From CAYOHP01 sp964403795 [NCBI: uncultured bacterium] (GTDB taxonomy: Bacteria; Muiribacteriota; UBA6191; CAZXTJ01), in contig CAYOHP010000035.1 in the NCBI GenBank assembly GCA_964403795.1, positions 1 through 49,734 on the forward strand: a stretch of DNA of 49,734 nucleotides. Reading direction: 5' to 3'. The position numbers and the translations under genes are program-made. The notes under the pieces are model-generated. The model saw only the letters and a program-made list of their open reading frames with translations. It had not been told where the DNA came from and did not search any database. Shown here one piece after another: positions 33,289 to 41,113 of this stretch (positions within the stretch are counted from its first letter, which is position 1; every line of letters begins with the position of its first letter).

Positions 33289-34266
33289 TCACTCGGAGGA
33301 AGGTCCCGGCTCCGGAGGAGCGGCGGCTCCGCCCAGGTTCCGGATCTTCTCGGCCAGGGACGCCGCCTCGTCGCTGCGCCCTTCGTCCCGGGCCGCCTTC
33401 CCGAGCGCCTCCAGGCACGCCCGGGCGCCCGGGTGCAGGGGCCCGTCGCAGGCTTCCCAGGAGGAGAGCGCCCGGCGGTGCATGGCCAGGCTGGCCTCGG
33501 CCTCGCCCGTCTCGTTCAGGCAGACGCCGAGGTTGGTGAGCACCGCCGCCACCCAGGGATGGGCCTCGCCCAGGCGCGAGCGGTAGAGCTCCAGGCAGCG
33601 GTGGTAGAGGGAGATCGCCTCCCGCCGGTCCTCGCGGGCCCGCCGCAGACGCGCCAGGTGCGAGAGCGAGGCGGCCAGCTCGTAGGCACCCTCGTCGACC
33701 ACGCCTTCCCGGATCTCCACGGCCTCCCGCACGCAGACCTCGGCGGCCGCGGTCTGGCCCCGGGCCCGGAGCAGGTCGGCGAGCAGCATGAGGGTGGTGG
33801 CCACCAGCGGGTGGCGGACCCCCAGGATCCGACGCCGCTCGGTGGCGGCCGCCCGGAGTTCGCTCTCGGCCTCCTCCAGGCGCCCGAGCGGTCTGAGCGC
33901 CGAGGCCCGGTTCACCCGGCTCGCCGCCACCCTCCGATCGTCGGGCCCGTTGCCCAGGGCGAGTTCCAGGGCCTCCCGGAACCTCGTCTCCGCCTCGTCC
34001 ATGCGGCCTGCGGCGTAGGCTTCGCGGCCTTCCCGATCGAGCCGGGTCCATCGTTCCGCCGAGGACTCCCCGGCCGCGGACTCCGGTTCCTCCGTGGGAC
34101 CCCGCCCCATCTCCCGGGCCAGGAGCAGCATGGCGAGCAGCATGACCAGGGTCCATGCGAGCACGATCCCACCGGCCACCGCGGCATCCGAGCCGCCCAC
34201 CTGGAGGGCAGCGGGGGAAGCCAGGCCGGTGGCCACGAGGCGGACCATCACCTGCTCGGGACCCAT
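33289..34266 (-). CDS. TPR-repeat membrane-anchored protein
   Basis: A 325-residue protein. One transmembrane helix at about 30-50 (GGIVLAWTLVMLLAMLLLA) is followed by an acidic linker and TPRs from about 75 to 310, including AAGRMDEAETRFREALELAL and EAHPWVAAVLTNLGVCLNE. The layout resembles the next gene downstream, so the two probably arose by duplication and divergence. Its ATG overlaps the 3' end of recQ by 19 bp. Its promoter lies inside the recQ coding region, so it can be transcribed independently. Confidence 0.8.
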   Translation of the reverse strand: MGPEQVMVRLVATGLASPAALQVGGSDAAVAGGIVLAWTLVMLLAMLLLAREMGRGPTEEPESAAGESSAERWTRLDREGREAYAAGRMDEAETRFREALELALGNGPDDRRVAASRVNRASALRPLGRLEEAESELRAAATERRRILGVRHPLVATTLMLLADLLRARGQTAAAEVCVREAVEIREGVVDEGAYELAASLSHLARLRRAREDRREAISLYHRCLELYRSRLGEAHPWVAAVLTNLGVCLNETGEAEASLAMHRRALSSWEACDGPLHPGARACLEALGKAARDEGRSDEAASLAEKIRNLGGAAAPPEPGPSSE

Positions 34267-35630
34267 GCGCCCCGAAGTCTACCCACCGGGTCCCTGGGCG
34301 TCCACCGGCAGTGGTCGCAGGTCCCGCACCCGGTCCAGGCCGGGACCTCCCCGAAGTACTCGAGCAGGGTACGCCTGCGGCAGTCGGGGCTCTCGGCCCA
34401 GGCCGACATGGCATCGAGCCGGATCCGGCCGGCCCGGTTCCGTTCCCTGGCGTCGACCGCCCGGTCCCGGCCTTCCCCTTCGGCGACCTCGACCGATCGT
34501 CGTGGGCGCTGGCCCAGGAGGTACTCGTGGATCCTCCGGTCCGACCAGCGGTAGAGCAGCACCGCCTCGGCGGGAGCGCCGTCCCGGCCCGCCCGACCTA
34601 CCTCCTGGAGGTACGCCTCCAGACTCCCGGGCATCTGCCAGTGGACCACGGCCCGGATCCCGGGATGGTCGATGCCCATGCCGAAGGCATTGGTGGCCAC
34701 CAGGATCGGGAGCTTGCCGGCCAGGAAGGCGTCCTGGATCCGGGCCCGGGCCTCCCCCGGCAGGCCTGCGTGGTAGTAGGCGGCGGGCACGCCCCGGGCC
34801 GCCAGGAACGCCGCCACCGCCTCGACCTCGCGACGGGTGGCGGCATAGACCAATGCCGGACGCCCCAGGCGCTCCAGCACTTCGAGGAGGCGCTCCTGCT
34901 TCTCCTTCCGGTCCTCGCAGGTCTCGACCGAGAGCCGGAGCCCGGGCCGGTCGAAGCCGGAGACGAAGATCCGGGGTCGCGGCAACCCGAGGCAAGCCGT
35001 GATCTCGGTCCGCACCGCGGGCGTGGCGGTGGCGGTGAGCGCGATGCAGGGAGGGTCGCCCAGCGCCCGGCGCACCTGCCCCAGCGCCAGGTAGTCCGGG
35101 CGGAAGTCATGGCCCCAGGAGACGATGCAGTGGGCCTCGTCGACGGCCATCAACCCGATCCGCACCTTCTCCAGGCGTTCCAGGAAGCCCGGGACCCCGA
35201 ACCGTTCCGGGGCCACGAAGAGGAACTTGAGCGCACCCGACCGGAGCGACGCCGCCACCTCTCCCTTCGCCTCGTCGCTCATCCCCGAGACCCAGGCGGC
35301 GGCCCGGAGCCCGCGCCCCACCAGGGCATCGACCTGATCCTTGATGAGCGCCACCAGCGGACTCACGACCAGGGTCAGCCCGTCGCGCACCAGCCCCGGG
35401 AGCTGGTAGCAGAGCGACTTCCCGGCTCCCGTCGGCATCACCACCACGGCGTCCCGCCCGGCGGCCACATGGCGCACCACGGCCTCCTGGCCGGGGCGGA
35501 ATCCGGCGTGGCCGAAGACCCGCTGCAGGGGTTCGAGGAGGAGAGGGCATGGAACCGGTCGCACCGGCTCGAGCGACGTCCCGACCCCGGCACGCAGGGC
35601 GCGGGTGGAACGAATTCGAAGCGCTTCCAT
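34248..35630 (-). CDS. recQ: RecQ-family ATP-dependent DNA helicase, short form
   Basis: A 460-residue protein. Helicase lobe 1 has PTGAGKS (66-72), VSPLVALIKDQV and DEAH (164-167). Lobe 2 has YHAGLPGEAR, ATNAFGMGIDHPGIRAV and QEVGRAGRDG. A zinc-binding region follows at about 418-445 (RRRTLLEYFGE then CGTCDHC). It ends there, so the RQC winged helix and HRDC domain of long RecQ proteins are missing. The short form is common in bacteria and still unwinds DNA 3' to 5'. The ATG at 35630 has a modest AAGG site. The TAGGTT -10 candidate is shared with the upstream gene's stop codon. Confidence 0.92.
   Translation of the reverse strand: MEALRIRSTRALRAGVGTSLEPVRPVPCPLLLEPLQRVFGHAGFRPGQEAVVRHVAAGRDAVVVMPTGAGKSLCYQLPGLVRDGLTLVVSPLVALIKDQVDALVGRGLRAAAWVSGMSDEAKGEVAASLRSGALKFLFVAPERFGVPGFLERLEKVRIGLMAVDEAHCIVSWGHDFRPDYLALGQVRRALGDPPCIALTATATPAVRTEITACLGLPRPRIFVSGFDRPGLRLSVETCEDRKEKQERLLEVLERLGRPALVYAATRREVEAVAAFLAARGVPAAYYHAGLPGEARARIQDAFLAGKLPILVATNAFGMGIDHPGIRAVVHWQMPGSLEAYLQEVGRAGRDGAPAEAVLLYRWSDRRIHEYLLGQRPRRSVEVAEGEGRDRAVDARERNRAGRIRLDAMSAWAESPDCRRRTLLEYFGEVPAWTGCGTCDHCRWTPRDPVGRLRGAWVPSR
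34276..34304 (-). promoter_or_regulatory. Promoter of a TPR gene inside recQ
   Basis: TGGACG (34304-34299), a 17-nt spacer and TAGACT (34281-34276) lie within the last codons of recQ, 9 nt before the ATG at 34266. Confidence 0.5.
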
Positions 35631-35654
35631 CGGACCTTCGGACGCCGGCGTCGC

Positions 35655-35660
35655 AACCTA
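35655..35660 (-). promoter_or_regulatory. -10 box TAGGTT of recQ overlapping a stop codon
   Basis: On the minus strand TAGGTT (35660-35655) begins with the TAG stop of the upstream gene. It would give a leader of about 20 nt with a GAAGG site. This is the third case in the window of a stop codon doubling as the -10 box. Confidence 0.4.
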
Positions 35661-36641
35661 GCACCCGGGTCGCCGCTCGTCCCCTGTCACGCGCTGGCAC
35701 GGGACCGAGGACGCCCGCTCTCCGTTCCCGAACTCGAAGGATCCCCCCGTAGGCCGGGCGAGGTAGCGGGTGAAGTAGGCATCCCGCGCCAGGTAGTGCA
35801 GATCGTCGGGAGTCCCGGTGGGGGCCGGAACCCCCGGAGCGAAAGGCCCGTCGACCGGTGACTCGAGCCCGAGCCGGTCGCGCTCCCTCGGCACCGGATG
35901 CGTCCAACCGGGACGCCCGGCATCGACGTGGATCAGGGGGAGCCGTGCCGTCCCGCTGGCGACGCGGGCTTCGAGCAAGGGCAGGAGGCGGCCGAGCGGA
36001 GTGTCGAGGAGCACGATCCGGTCCCCGCGGAGCGCGTCGGGATCCGTGCGGGCCGTCACCAGCAGGCGTCCGAGAGCCCTGCCCGCGCCCGAGAAAGCGC
36101 TGACCAGGAGCTGCCGCGGAACGCCTTCGATCCCGGCCCGCCGGAGGGCCTCGTCCACCAGCTTGCCTCCGTGCTGCACCTGGTTCCAGCGCCCGTCGGC
36201 ACCTCGCAGGCGCGAGACCCCCTCGGGGAGGAGGAAGACCGTATCCGGGGCCGCCGCCCAGCTCTCGCTGATCAGATCCTCGAACTTCCGGGCCCTGGGG
36301 GGGAGCACGACCTGCACGTCCCCCCGGAAGTGCAGGTGGACCTGGAAGCCGGGTCCCCGGGTGCGGCCGGAGCGGAGCACCGCGACCTGGAGTCCGTGAT
36401 TTGCCTCCGAGAGCCGTACCCAGCTGAGCTCCGCCTCGGGGAGGCCCGGCCAGCGGGGGGACCCGACCGCCGGCATCTCCTGGCGATTGCCAGCGTCGAG
36501 AGGGCGCGGGGCAACGGCGGGACGGACCACCGGGGCCCGGACCTCGTCCCCGCCCATTCCGAGGAGATCCTCGCCCCGCGCCCCGGTCCCGAACCAGGCG
36601 GAGGCCAGCACCAGCATCAGCAACCGTAGCGGAGCGTCCAA
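35658..36641 (-). CDS. Secreted alpha/beta-hydrolase-like protein
   Basis: About 327 residues with a signal peptide (LLMLVLASAWFGTGARG). An HLHFRGDVQVV strand resembles the oxyanion-loop HxHG motif. SAFSGAGRALGRLL resembles a nucleophile elbow with a catalytic Ser, and LIHVDAG and DDLHYLARDAYF could supply Asp and His. I read this as an alpha/beta-hydrolase fold, but the family is not certain. The TTG start at 36641 is chosen for the GAGGTGGGA site just before it and the signal peptide that follows. A GTG at 36716 in the same frame is the alternative. Confidence 0.55.
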   Translation of the reverse strand: MDAPLRLLMLVLASAWFGTGARGEDLLGMGGDEVRAPVVRPAVAPRPLDAGNRQEMPAVGSPRWPGLPEAELSWVRLSEANHGLQVAVLRSGRTRGPGFQVHLHFRGDVQVVLPPRARKFEDLISESWAAAPDTVFLLPEGVSRLRGADGRWNQVQHGGKLVDEALRRAGIEGVPRQLLVSAFSGAGRALGRLLVTARTDPDALRGDRIVLLDTPLGRLLPLLEARVASGTARLPLIHVDAGRPGWTHPVPRERDRLGLESPVDGPFAPGVPAPTGTPDDLHYLARDAYFTRYLARPTGGSFEFGNGERASSVPCQRVTGDERRPGC

Positions 36642-36786
36642 GTCCCACCTCGTGGCGACCACGAAGCAAACCCCGGACCAGATCTGGGCTCGGCTCCAGG
36701 AGCGGCTTCGGGCCACCTGAGGTGGGCCTCGGCCCGACCCTGACCGTGTCCGTCGGGTCAGGCTGACTGCCAGGCCCCGAGCCGGC

Positions 36787-38607
36787 TCAGCCGGAGATCA
36801 GCCCCGTGGGACTCGCGAACCTCTGGGGCAGGACCGCCACGGCACCGATCAGCGCCAGCACCAGGAAGGTCACCAGGTTGGCCCGCAGCGCCGCGGCCGC
36901 GACCGCCTTGCGGTCCGCGAGGGGCAACCCGGTCCGGAGCAGCAGGACCGAGGTCTCGAGGGCGGTCGTCACCGCGATGCCCAGGGCGAGGGACGCGGTC
37001 GTGCTTCCCCACTTGAGCAGCCAGTAGCTCGCCAGCCCGAGTTCCAGCTCACCGGAGAGAATCCGCTGGGAGACGAGCAGGAGCCCGAACCCCGCGATCA
37101 GCAGCATGCCCAGCAGCGCGGTCCAGCCGGCGGCGCCGATCGGGTACCGGTCATGGGTGACCTCGGCCAGGGCCCGCACCGCGATCGCCACCAGGAAGAG
37201 CTGGATCGGGAAGATCACCAGCAGGGTCACCGGCGCCAGGAGGAAGATCAGGTAGAGCAGGCCGAAGACGGACGAGAACAGGTTGGCCGCGCCCATCCTG
37301 GCGAAGGCCGAGGCCCGGCTCCAGGGTAAGGGCCGCAGGCAGAAGGCCGCCGACTTCACCACCACTGCCAGCACCAACGCCTTCGAGACCGGACCTCCCA
37401 GGGCCGCCGCGGTCGTCCCTCCCACGAAGAGCATGGTGAGCGGGGGGACCGGCGTGCAAGCCGCAGCCGGAGCGGCCCCGAGCAGGCCCAGGGCCAGCGC
37501 CAGGGCAGGACCGCTCCGGGGACCCGGGAGGGTCCCGAACCCGGAGCCATCCCCGCCGACCACCCCGGTCGGGCGATCTCCCACTGGCACCGACCGGCCT
37601 GCCACGGCGCTCCGGTACAAGGCGTCCAGCACCTCCATCAGTACCAGGCCCTGGCGGCCCGAGCAGACCGGCTCCCGGTCCTCCCGGATCGCCGCCACCA
37701 GATCGGCCTGGACGCTCGGTACCGCCAGCCGGGGCGTCCCGGAGTCGACTGCATCCCCGTCTCGTTCGTGGATCGAGAACATCCGGTCCTCCTCGCCGTC
37801 GCCCAGGACCACCCGGCGGGCCCCACGGCGCGATCCGTAGACCTCGAGCACCCGCTCCTCGGATCGGTGGTGGGTGGCCGCCCAGGAGATCGCCAGCGAG
37901 ACCGAGCCGCCGCCTTCGAGGGTGAGGAACGCGAACGCGGAATCCTCGACATCGGAGTCCATGCCCGGGACGTCCTCCTCGAAGTACCGCCTGTGGACCC
38001 TGGCCTGGACCTCGAGGACCCTGGGGAAGCCCTGGACGAACAAGGCCTGGTCGACCATGTGGACTCCGAGGTCGATCAGGCTCCCGCCCCCGGCTCGGGC
38101 CCGGGTGAGGAAGCCTTCCCGCGCCGGGATGCCGCGCTGGCGGAGCCAGGTGACGCGCACGTGGTCGATCTCGCCGAGATCGCCGCGATCGAACGCCCGC
38201 CGGATGGCCACCACGCCCGGCTGCATCCGGCGATTCATGTGGACCGCCAGGCGGAGGCCGGCCTGTTCCGCCGCCGCCACCATCTCCCGGGCCTCCTCGA
38301 CCTCGGCTGCCAGCGGCTTCTCGCAGAGGACGTGGCGCCCGGCCGCCAGGGCCGCCATGGTCATGGGGTAATGCTCGCGATTGGGAGTCGCCACCACCAC
38401 CACATCGAGGTCGCTCCCGATCAGCCCGGCGGCGTCCTCGTAGACCCGAGGAATGCCGTAGGTCGCTGCCAAGGCTTCGGCCCGGGAGCGCCGGCGGGAG
38501 CACACCGCCACCAGGTCGACCCCGGGAAGGTCGCGGAAGGCCTTGGCGTGGACCTCACCGATCCCCACCCCGAGGATGCCGACCCGGATGCGACCGTCGC
38601 CCGCCAT
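36787..38607 (-). CDS. Gfo/Idh/MocA oxidoreductase fused to a polytopic membrane domain
   Basis: A single open frame of 606 residues. Residues 1-343 are a complete Gfo/Idh/MocA NAD(P)-dependent oxidoreductase: Rossmann start VGILGVGIGEVH, ATPNREHY, HVLCEKPLA with the EKP motif at 96-98, SLIDLGVHMVDQAL, and the usual end LDALYRSAVAGRSVPVG. A ~20-residue linker follows. Residues about 365-606 then form a membrane domain that opens with a signal-like stretch ending AAPAAAC and has five or six helices. I do not know such a fusion. Either it is real, or two genes have become joined by loss of a stop. The ATG at 38607 follows a TACGCT box by 6 nt. Confidence 0.7.
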   Translation of the reverse strand: MAGDGRIRVGILGVGIGEVHAKAFRDLPGVDLVAVCSRRRSRAEALAATYGIPRVYEDAAGLIGSDLDVVVVATPNREHYPMTMAALAAGRHVLCEKPLAAEVEEAREMVAAAEQAGLRLAVHMNRRMQPGVVAIRRAFDRGDLGEIDHVRVTWLRQRGIPAREGFLTRARAGGGSLIDLGVHMVDQALFVQGFPRVLEVQARVHRRYFEEDVPGMDSDVEDSAFAFLTLEGGGSVSLAISWAATHHRSEERVLEVYGSRRGARRVVLGDGEEDRMFSIHERDGDAVDSGTPRLAVPSVQADLVAAIREDREPVCSGRQGLVLMEVLDALYRSAVAGRSVPVGDRPTGVVGGDGSGFGTLPGPRSGPALALALGLLGAAPAAACTPVPPLTMLFVGGTTAAALGGPVSKALVLAVVVKSAAFCLRPLPWSRASAFARMGAANLFSSVFGLLYLIFLLAPVTLLVIFPIQLFLVAIAVRALAEVTHDRYPIGAAGWTALLGMLLIAGFGLLLVSQRILSGELELGLASYWLLKWGSTTASLALGIAVTTALETSVLLLRTGLPLADRKAVAAAALRANLVTFLVLALIGAVAVLPQRFASPTGLISG

Positions 38608-38613
38608 GCCCGG

Positions 38614-38619
38614 AGCGTA
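38614..38619 (-). promoter_or_regulatory. -10 box TACGCT of the oxidoreductase gene
   Basis: TACGCT (38619-38614) is followed by 6 nt and the ATG at 38607. There is no Shine-Dalgarno sequence, and the -35 is weak. Confidence 0.45.
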
Positions 38620-38732
38620 TCCCACCCTTCCCGGATGCGGAGCCTTCCCGAATCCCGCTACCGCCAGGACCCCGAGGGCGATGGCGGGAGCGGGAGGTCG
38701 CGGCTGCTACCCTCCGTCCCGGGAGGATCTGC

Positions 38733-39725
38733 ATGCGATCTACCGGGTTGGCGGTGCTGTCCCTGCTGGGGGGCGCGGGGCTCGTGTTCGCCACCAAGCC
38801 CATGCCGCCCCTCGAGTTCGAACTCTGGGCGGGAGGCAAGTCGACCCGGGTGGCTCCCGGCTGGCCCCTGATCCACGAGCTCCCCGGGCTGCTCGAGGCG
38901 GCCGAGCCCCTGAGGTCGACCCCGGAGCCCTACTGGGACGAGCCCCTCCAGGGGCGCTGCCTGGTGGTCAAGTTCGGGGAGGGCACCGCCTACCGGATCA
39001 AGGGCAAGCATGTGCGCGAGATCCGGGTGCCCCTGGCGGGTCCGGCCGGATTCCTGGGGGCCGCCGGCCCCGGTCGCTTCGCCGGCAAGCTCTTCGCCCT
39101 GGTGGCGACGCAGCCGGAGGCGGCGCCGGAAGCGGCCTGGCAGAGCTGGTACTCCCTGGGGAGCAGGTACCGGGAGCTGGTCGGCCACCTCGAGGAGGTG
39201 CTGGTCGGGGCAGGGTCGGACCCGGGGGGGAAGGCCAATAGCGAAGCTCCGGGCCAGACCCATCGGCAATCCGCTCGCCTTTCCCTGGGGGATGGAGAGG
39301 TGGCCCTGGGGATCACCATGGAGCGGGCCGAGATCCCGCGGGGCGAGCCGGTGCGCTTCGTGTTCTCGCTGCGCAATCCAGGCAAGGCCCCGATCCGGGT
39401 GCCCCTCCACCACATGTATGCCGACCGGGTCTTCTCCCACGGCGTCGGGTCGGGATCGAAAGCGGTCTGGAGCGACTACGACTACGGCCTGGGACCCGGC
39501 TCCTCCTGGGAGGTGGTGCTGGCGCCCGGCGAGACCTTGAAGCGGGAGGAGGTCTGGGACCAGCAGATCTTCTTCGGGCCGAGCGACTACGGGGCCCGCC
39601 CGGCGGGCCAGGTCCCGGCGGGCGAGTACCGGATGACCCTGCGCCTGAACCTCGATCAGGCCGCCCGGAGCCGGCTGCCGCCGGGGCGGGAGCCGGCGGT
39701 CTCGCTGGATTTCCGGATCCGCTGA
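38733..39725 (+). CDS. Secreted BsuPI-domain protein
   Basis: A 330-residue protein with a signal peptide (1-20). The middle of the mature chain is unassigned. Residues about 185-320 resemble the BsuPI domain: RFVFSLRNPGKAPIRVPL, then a VWSDYD segment, LAPGETLKREEVWDQ and PAGEYRMTLRLNL. BsuPI was first described as an intracellular proteinase inhibitor of Bacillus, and the domain also occurs in extracytoplasmic proteins as an immunoglobulin-like module. It may bind peptidases or cell-wall partners here. A GGGAGGA site lies 6-7 nt before the ATG and a TACCCT box about 25 nt before it, so the gene is leadered. Confidence 0.68.
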   Translation: MRSTGLAVLSLLGGAGLVFATKPMPPLEFELWAGGKSTRVAPGWPLIHELPGLLEAAEPLRSTPEPYWDEPLQGRCLVVKFGEGTAYRIKGKHVREIRVPLAGPAGFLGAAGPGRFAGKLFALVATQPEAAPEAAWQSWYSLGSRYRELVGHLEEVLVGAGSDPGGKANSEAPGQTHRQSARLSLGDGEVALGITMERAEIPRGEPVRFVFSLRNPGKAPIRVPLHHMYADRVFSHGVGSGSKAVWSDYDYGLGPGSSWEVVLAPGETLKREEVWDQQIFFGPSDYGARPAGQVPAGEYRMTLRLNLDQAARSRLPPGREPAVSLDFRIR

Positions 39726-39780
39726 CCGAGTCGGTCGCTCGCCTTCGCTCCTATCCTCGCCCCCAACCCCACCCGGGCGC

Positions 39781-40131
39781 CTATTCCTCGTGGTAGACCT
39801 CGACCCCGTACCCGTCGGGGTCGGCAACCCCGAAGGTGATCCGGTCCGGGAACTCCCGGATCTCCTCGTCGCAGGCCCCGGCCGCGGTCATCTCCCGGTG
39901 CAGCGCCCGCACCGCGGCCTGGTCGGCAAGCCGGAAGCCGAAGTGGAACCAATCGGGCATCGGCGCCACCGGGTCGTCGGCGACGATCGCCAGGTCCATC
40001 CCCGCCTCGTCGGTGAGGAACAGGAAGCCGGGCTTGATGCGCCGCTTCACCCGCATCCCGAACCATCGCTCGTAGAAGGCCCGGGTGCGCTCCACGTCGC
40101 GGACGTGGAGGTGGAGATGGTTGATCTGCAT
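39781..40131 (-). CDS. VOC-superfamily (glyoxalase/dioxygenase-like) protein
   Basis: A 116-residue protein of one VOC module. It begins INHLHLHVRDVERTRAFYE, has WFHFGFRLAD in the middle and DPDGYGVEVYHEE at the end. His in the first strand, His in WFHF and Glu near the end could bind the metal. Members include glyoxalase I, extradiol dioxygenases and fosfomycin-resistance enzymes, and the substrate cannot be told from sequence. It is cytoplasmic. GAGAGGAG lies about 9 nt before the ATG. The 233-bp gap upstream holds no gene that I can support. Confidence 0.85.
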   Translation of the reverse strand: MQINHLHLHVRDVERTRAFYERWFGMRVKRRIKPGFLFLTDEAGMDLAIVADDPVAPMPDWFHFGFRLADQAAVRALHREMTAAGACDEEIREFPDRITFGVADPDGYGVEVYHEE

Positions 40132-40364
40132 CGGGGACGCTCCTCTCGGGCGGACATCTCGGGCCTCCCCCTGGGGGAAGGCTGGCCGACTCCTGGGTCC
40201 GCGTCGCGCCGGGTCGGCTGGAGGACGCGAAGGGGACCGCGGTTCGCCGAGTGTACTGCCCGCCCCGAGGAGCCGACAGCGGTCTCGTTGTCCGAATCCA
40301 GGTCTCGGAAGAGGGAGTCCACAGCGCGCGACAGGCGCGCACCTGGGCAGCGGCCCTCCGCCGC

Positions 40365-40880
40365 CTACTGGGGCGAACGCCTTCGCCAGCCCGCCCAGTA
40401 GGGGCGTCCTGTCTCGTCCCGGAGTTCGAGGACCTCGTCCCCCTTGGTCACGGTCCGGGCGATCAGGATCGGTCCCTCGCCTTGGCGTACCCGGGAACCC
40501 ACGATGGTCACCCGGTCTCCCTTCTTCAGGGGAACCGTCTGCTTCTCGAGGTACCAGGAGGGACCCAGGTGCACGGTGATCGTCTCGCCCGTGGCGACCT
40601 CGGCCTTGCCTTCGCCCTTGCCTTCGTCACCGGCCGGGCCGGTGCGGAGGACCAGGTGTACGCCCCGGGACATCCCGTCCTCGGGCCGCATGTACTCCAC
40701 CCGCTCGATCCTGCCTTCGAGGGTCTCCTGGGTCGACGGGTCGTAGATCCGCCCGTACCCGTTCCGGTCGCACCAGCCTCCGCCGCGTCCCCATCGGGGC
40801 CCTGCCGACGCCGAGGTCGGCGCGCCCGCCGACAGGAACATGGCGAGGAGCCCGATGGACATCCAGTGGTGCCGTGTCAT
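40365..40880 (-). CDS. Secreted OB-like small beta protein with GPSWY motif
   Basis: A 171-residue protein with a signal peptide (cut after APTSASA). The mature part is a small beta domain with TLEGRIERVEYM, VHLVLRTGPAG, VHLGPSWYLEKQ (GPSWY at 106-110), KKGDRVTIVGSRV and VLELRDETGRPYWAG. This pattern looks like an OB-type fold seen in uncharacterised periplasmic proteins, often with a metal- or redox-related context. No function is established that I know of. The start at 40880 is chosen because the signal peptide begins there and GAGAGGAAGG precedes it. A perfect 9-bp inverted repeat lies 31 nt upstream. Confidence 0.7.
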   Translation of the reverse strand: MTRHHWMSIGLLAMFLSAGAPTSASAGPRWGRGGGWCDRNGYGRIYDPSTQETLEGRIERVEYMRPEDGMSRGVHLVLRTGPAGDEGKGEGKAEVATGETITVHLGPSWYLEKQTVPLKKGDRVTIVGSRVRQGEGPILIARTVTKGDEVLELRDETGRPYWAGWRRRSPQ

Positions 40881-40910
40881 GGGGCACCTTCCTCTCGCGA
40901 TCCAGCTCTC

Positions 40911-40930
40911 GATGGTCGGCTCCGACCATC
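40911..40930. repeat. Perfect inverted repeat, possible operator or leader hairpin
   Basis: The arms GATGGTCGG and CCGACCATC are exact reverse complements separated by CT. The element lies between 31 and 50 nt upstream of the ATG of the secreted OB-like protein. It could be a repressor site or an mRNA hairpin. I see no second copy in the window. Confidence 0.5.
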
Positions 40931-41113
40931 CTCCGGGTTCCACATACCCCTCGCCCCGAGGAGCCAGGACGGAACGTGCGGTTTGGCTCCGAATCGACGG
41001 CTCGGACCTGGGCCCGGGAGCACCCGCCACCGGCGCCTCCGTGGTACTCGCGGCCGCAGCCCTGTTCGGTCCGCGATCGCCAGGCGGAGCCTCGGAGGAG
41101 GAGCCGGCGAGCC

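Noticed and set aside
30604-34554. A 1316-codon open frame on the plus strand
   Set aside because: It runs antisense to the phosphodiesterase, both TPR genes and recQ, all of which have family motifs and promoters. It is an artefact of few stop codons.
36642-36716. GTG 36716 as start of the alpha/beta-hydrolase-like gene
   Set aside because: The added residues precede the signal peptide by 25 positions and have no ribosome binding site. TTG 36641 has one. It remains a possible alternative.
40326-40343. GCGCGC-GACAG-GCGCGC hairpin as a terminator
   Set aside because: The stem is short, there is no T-run, and such GC palindromes are common by chance here.
40132-40364. Possible small RNA or tRNA in the 233-bp gap
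   Set aside because: No tRNA T-loop consensus or cloverleaf and no promoter plus terminator pair could be seen.
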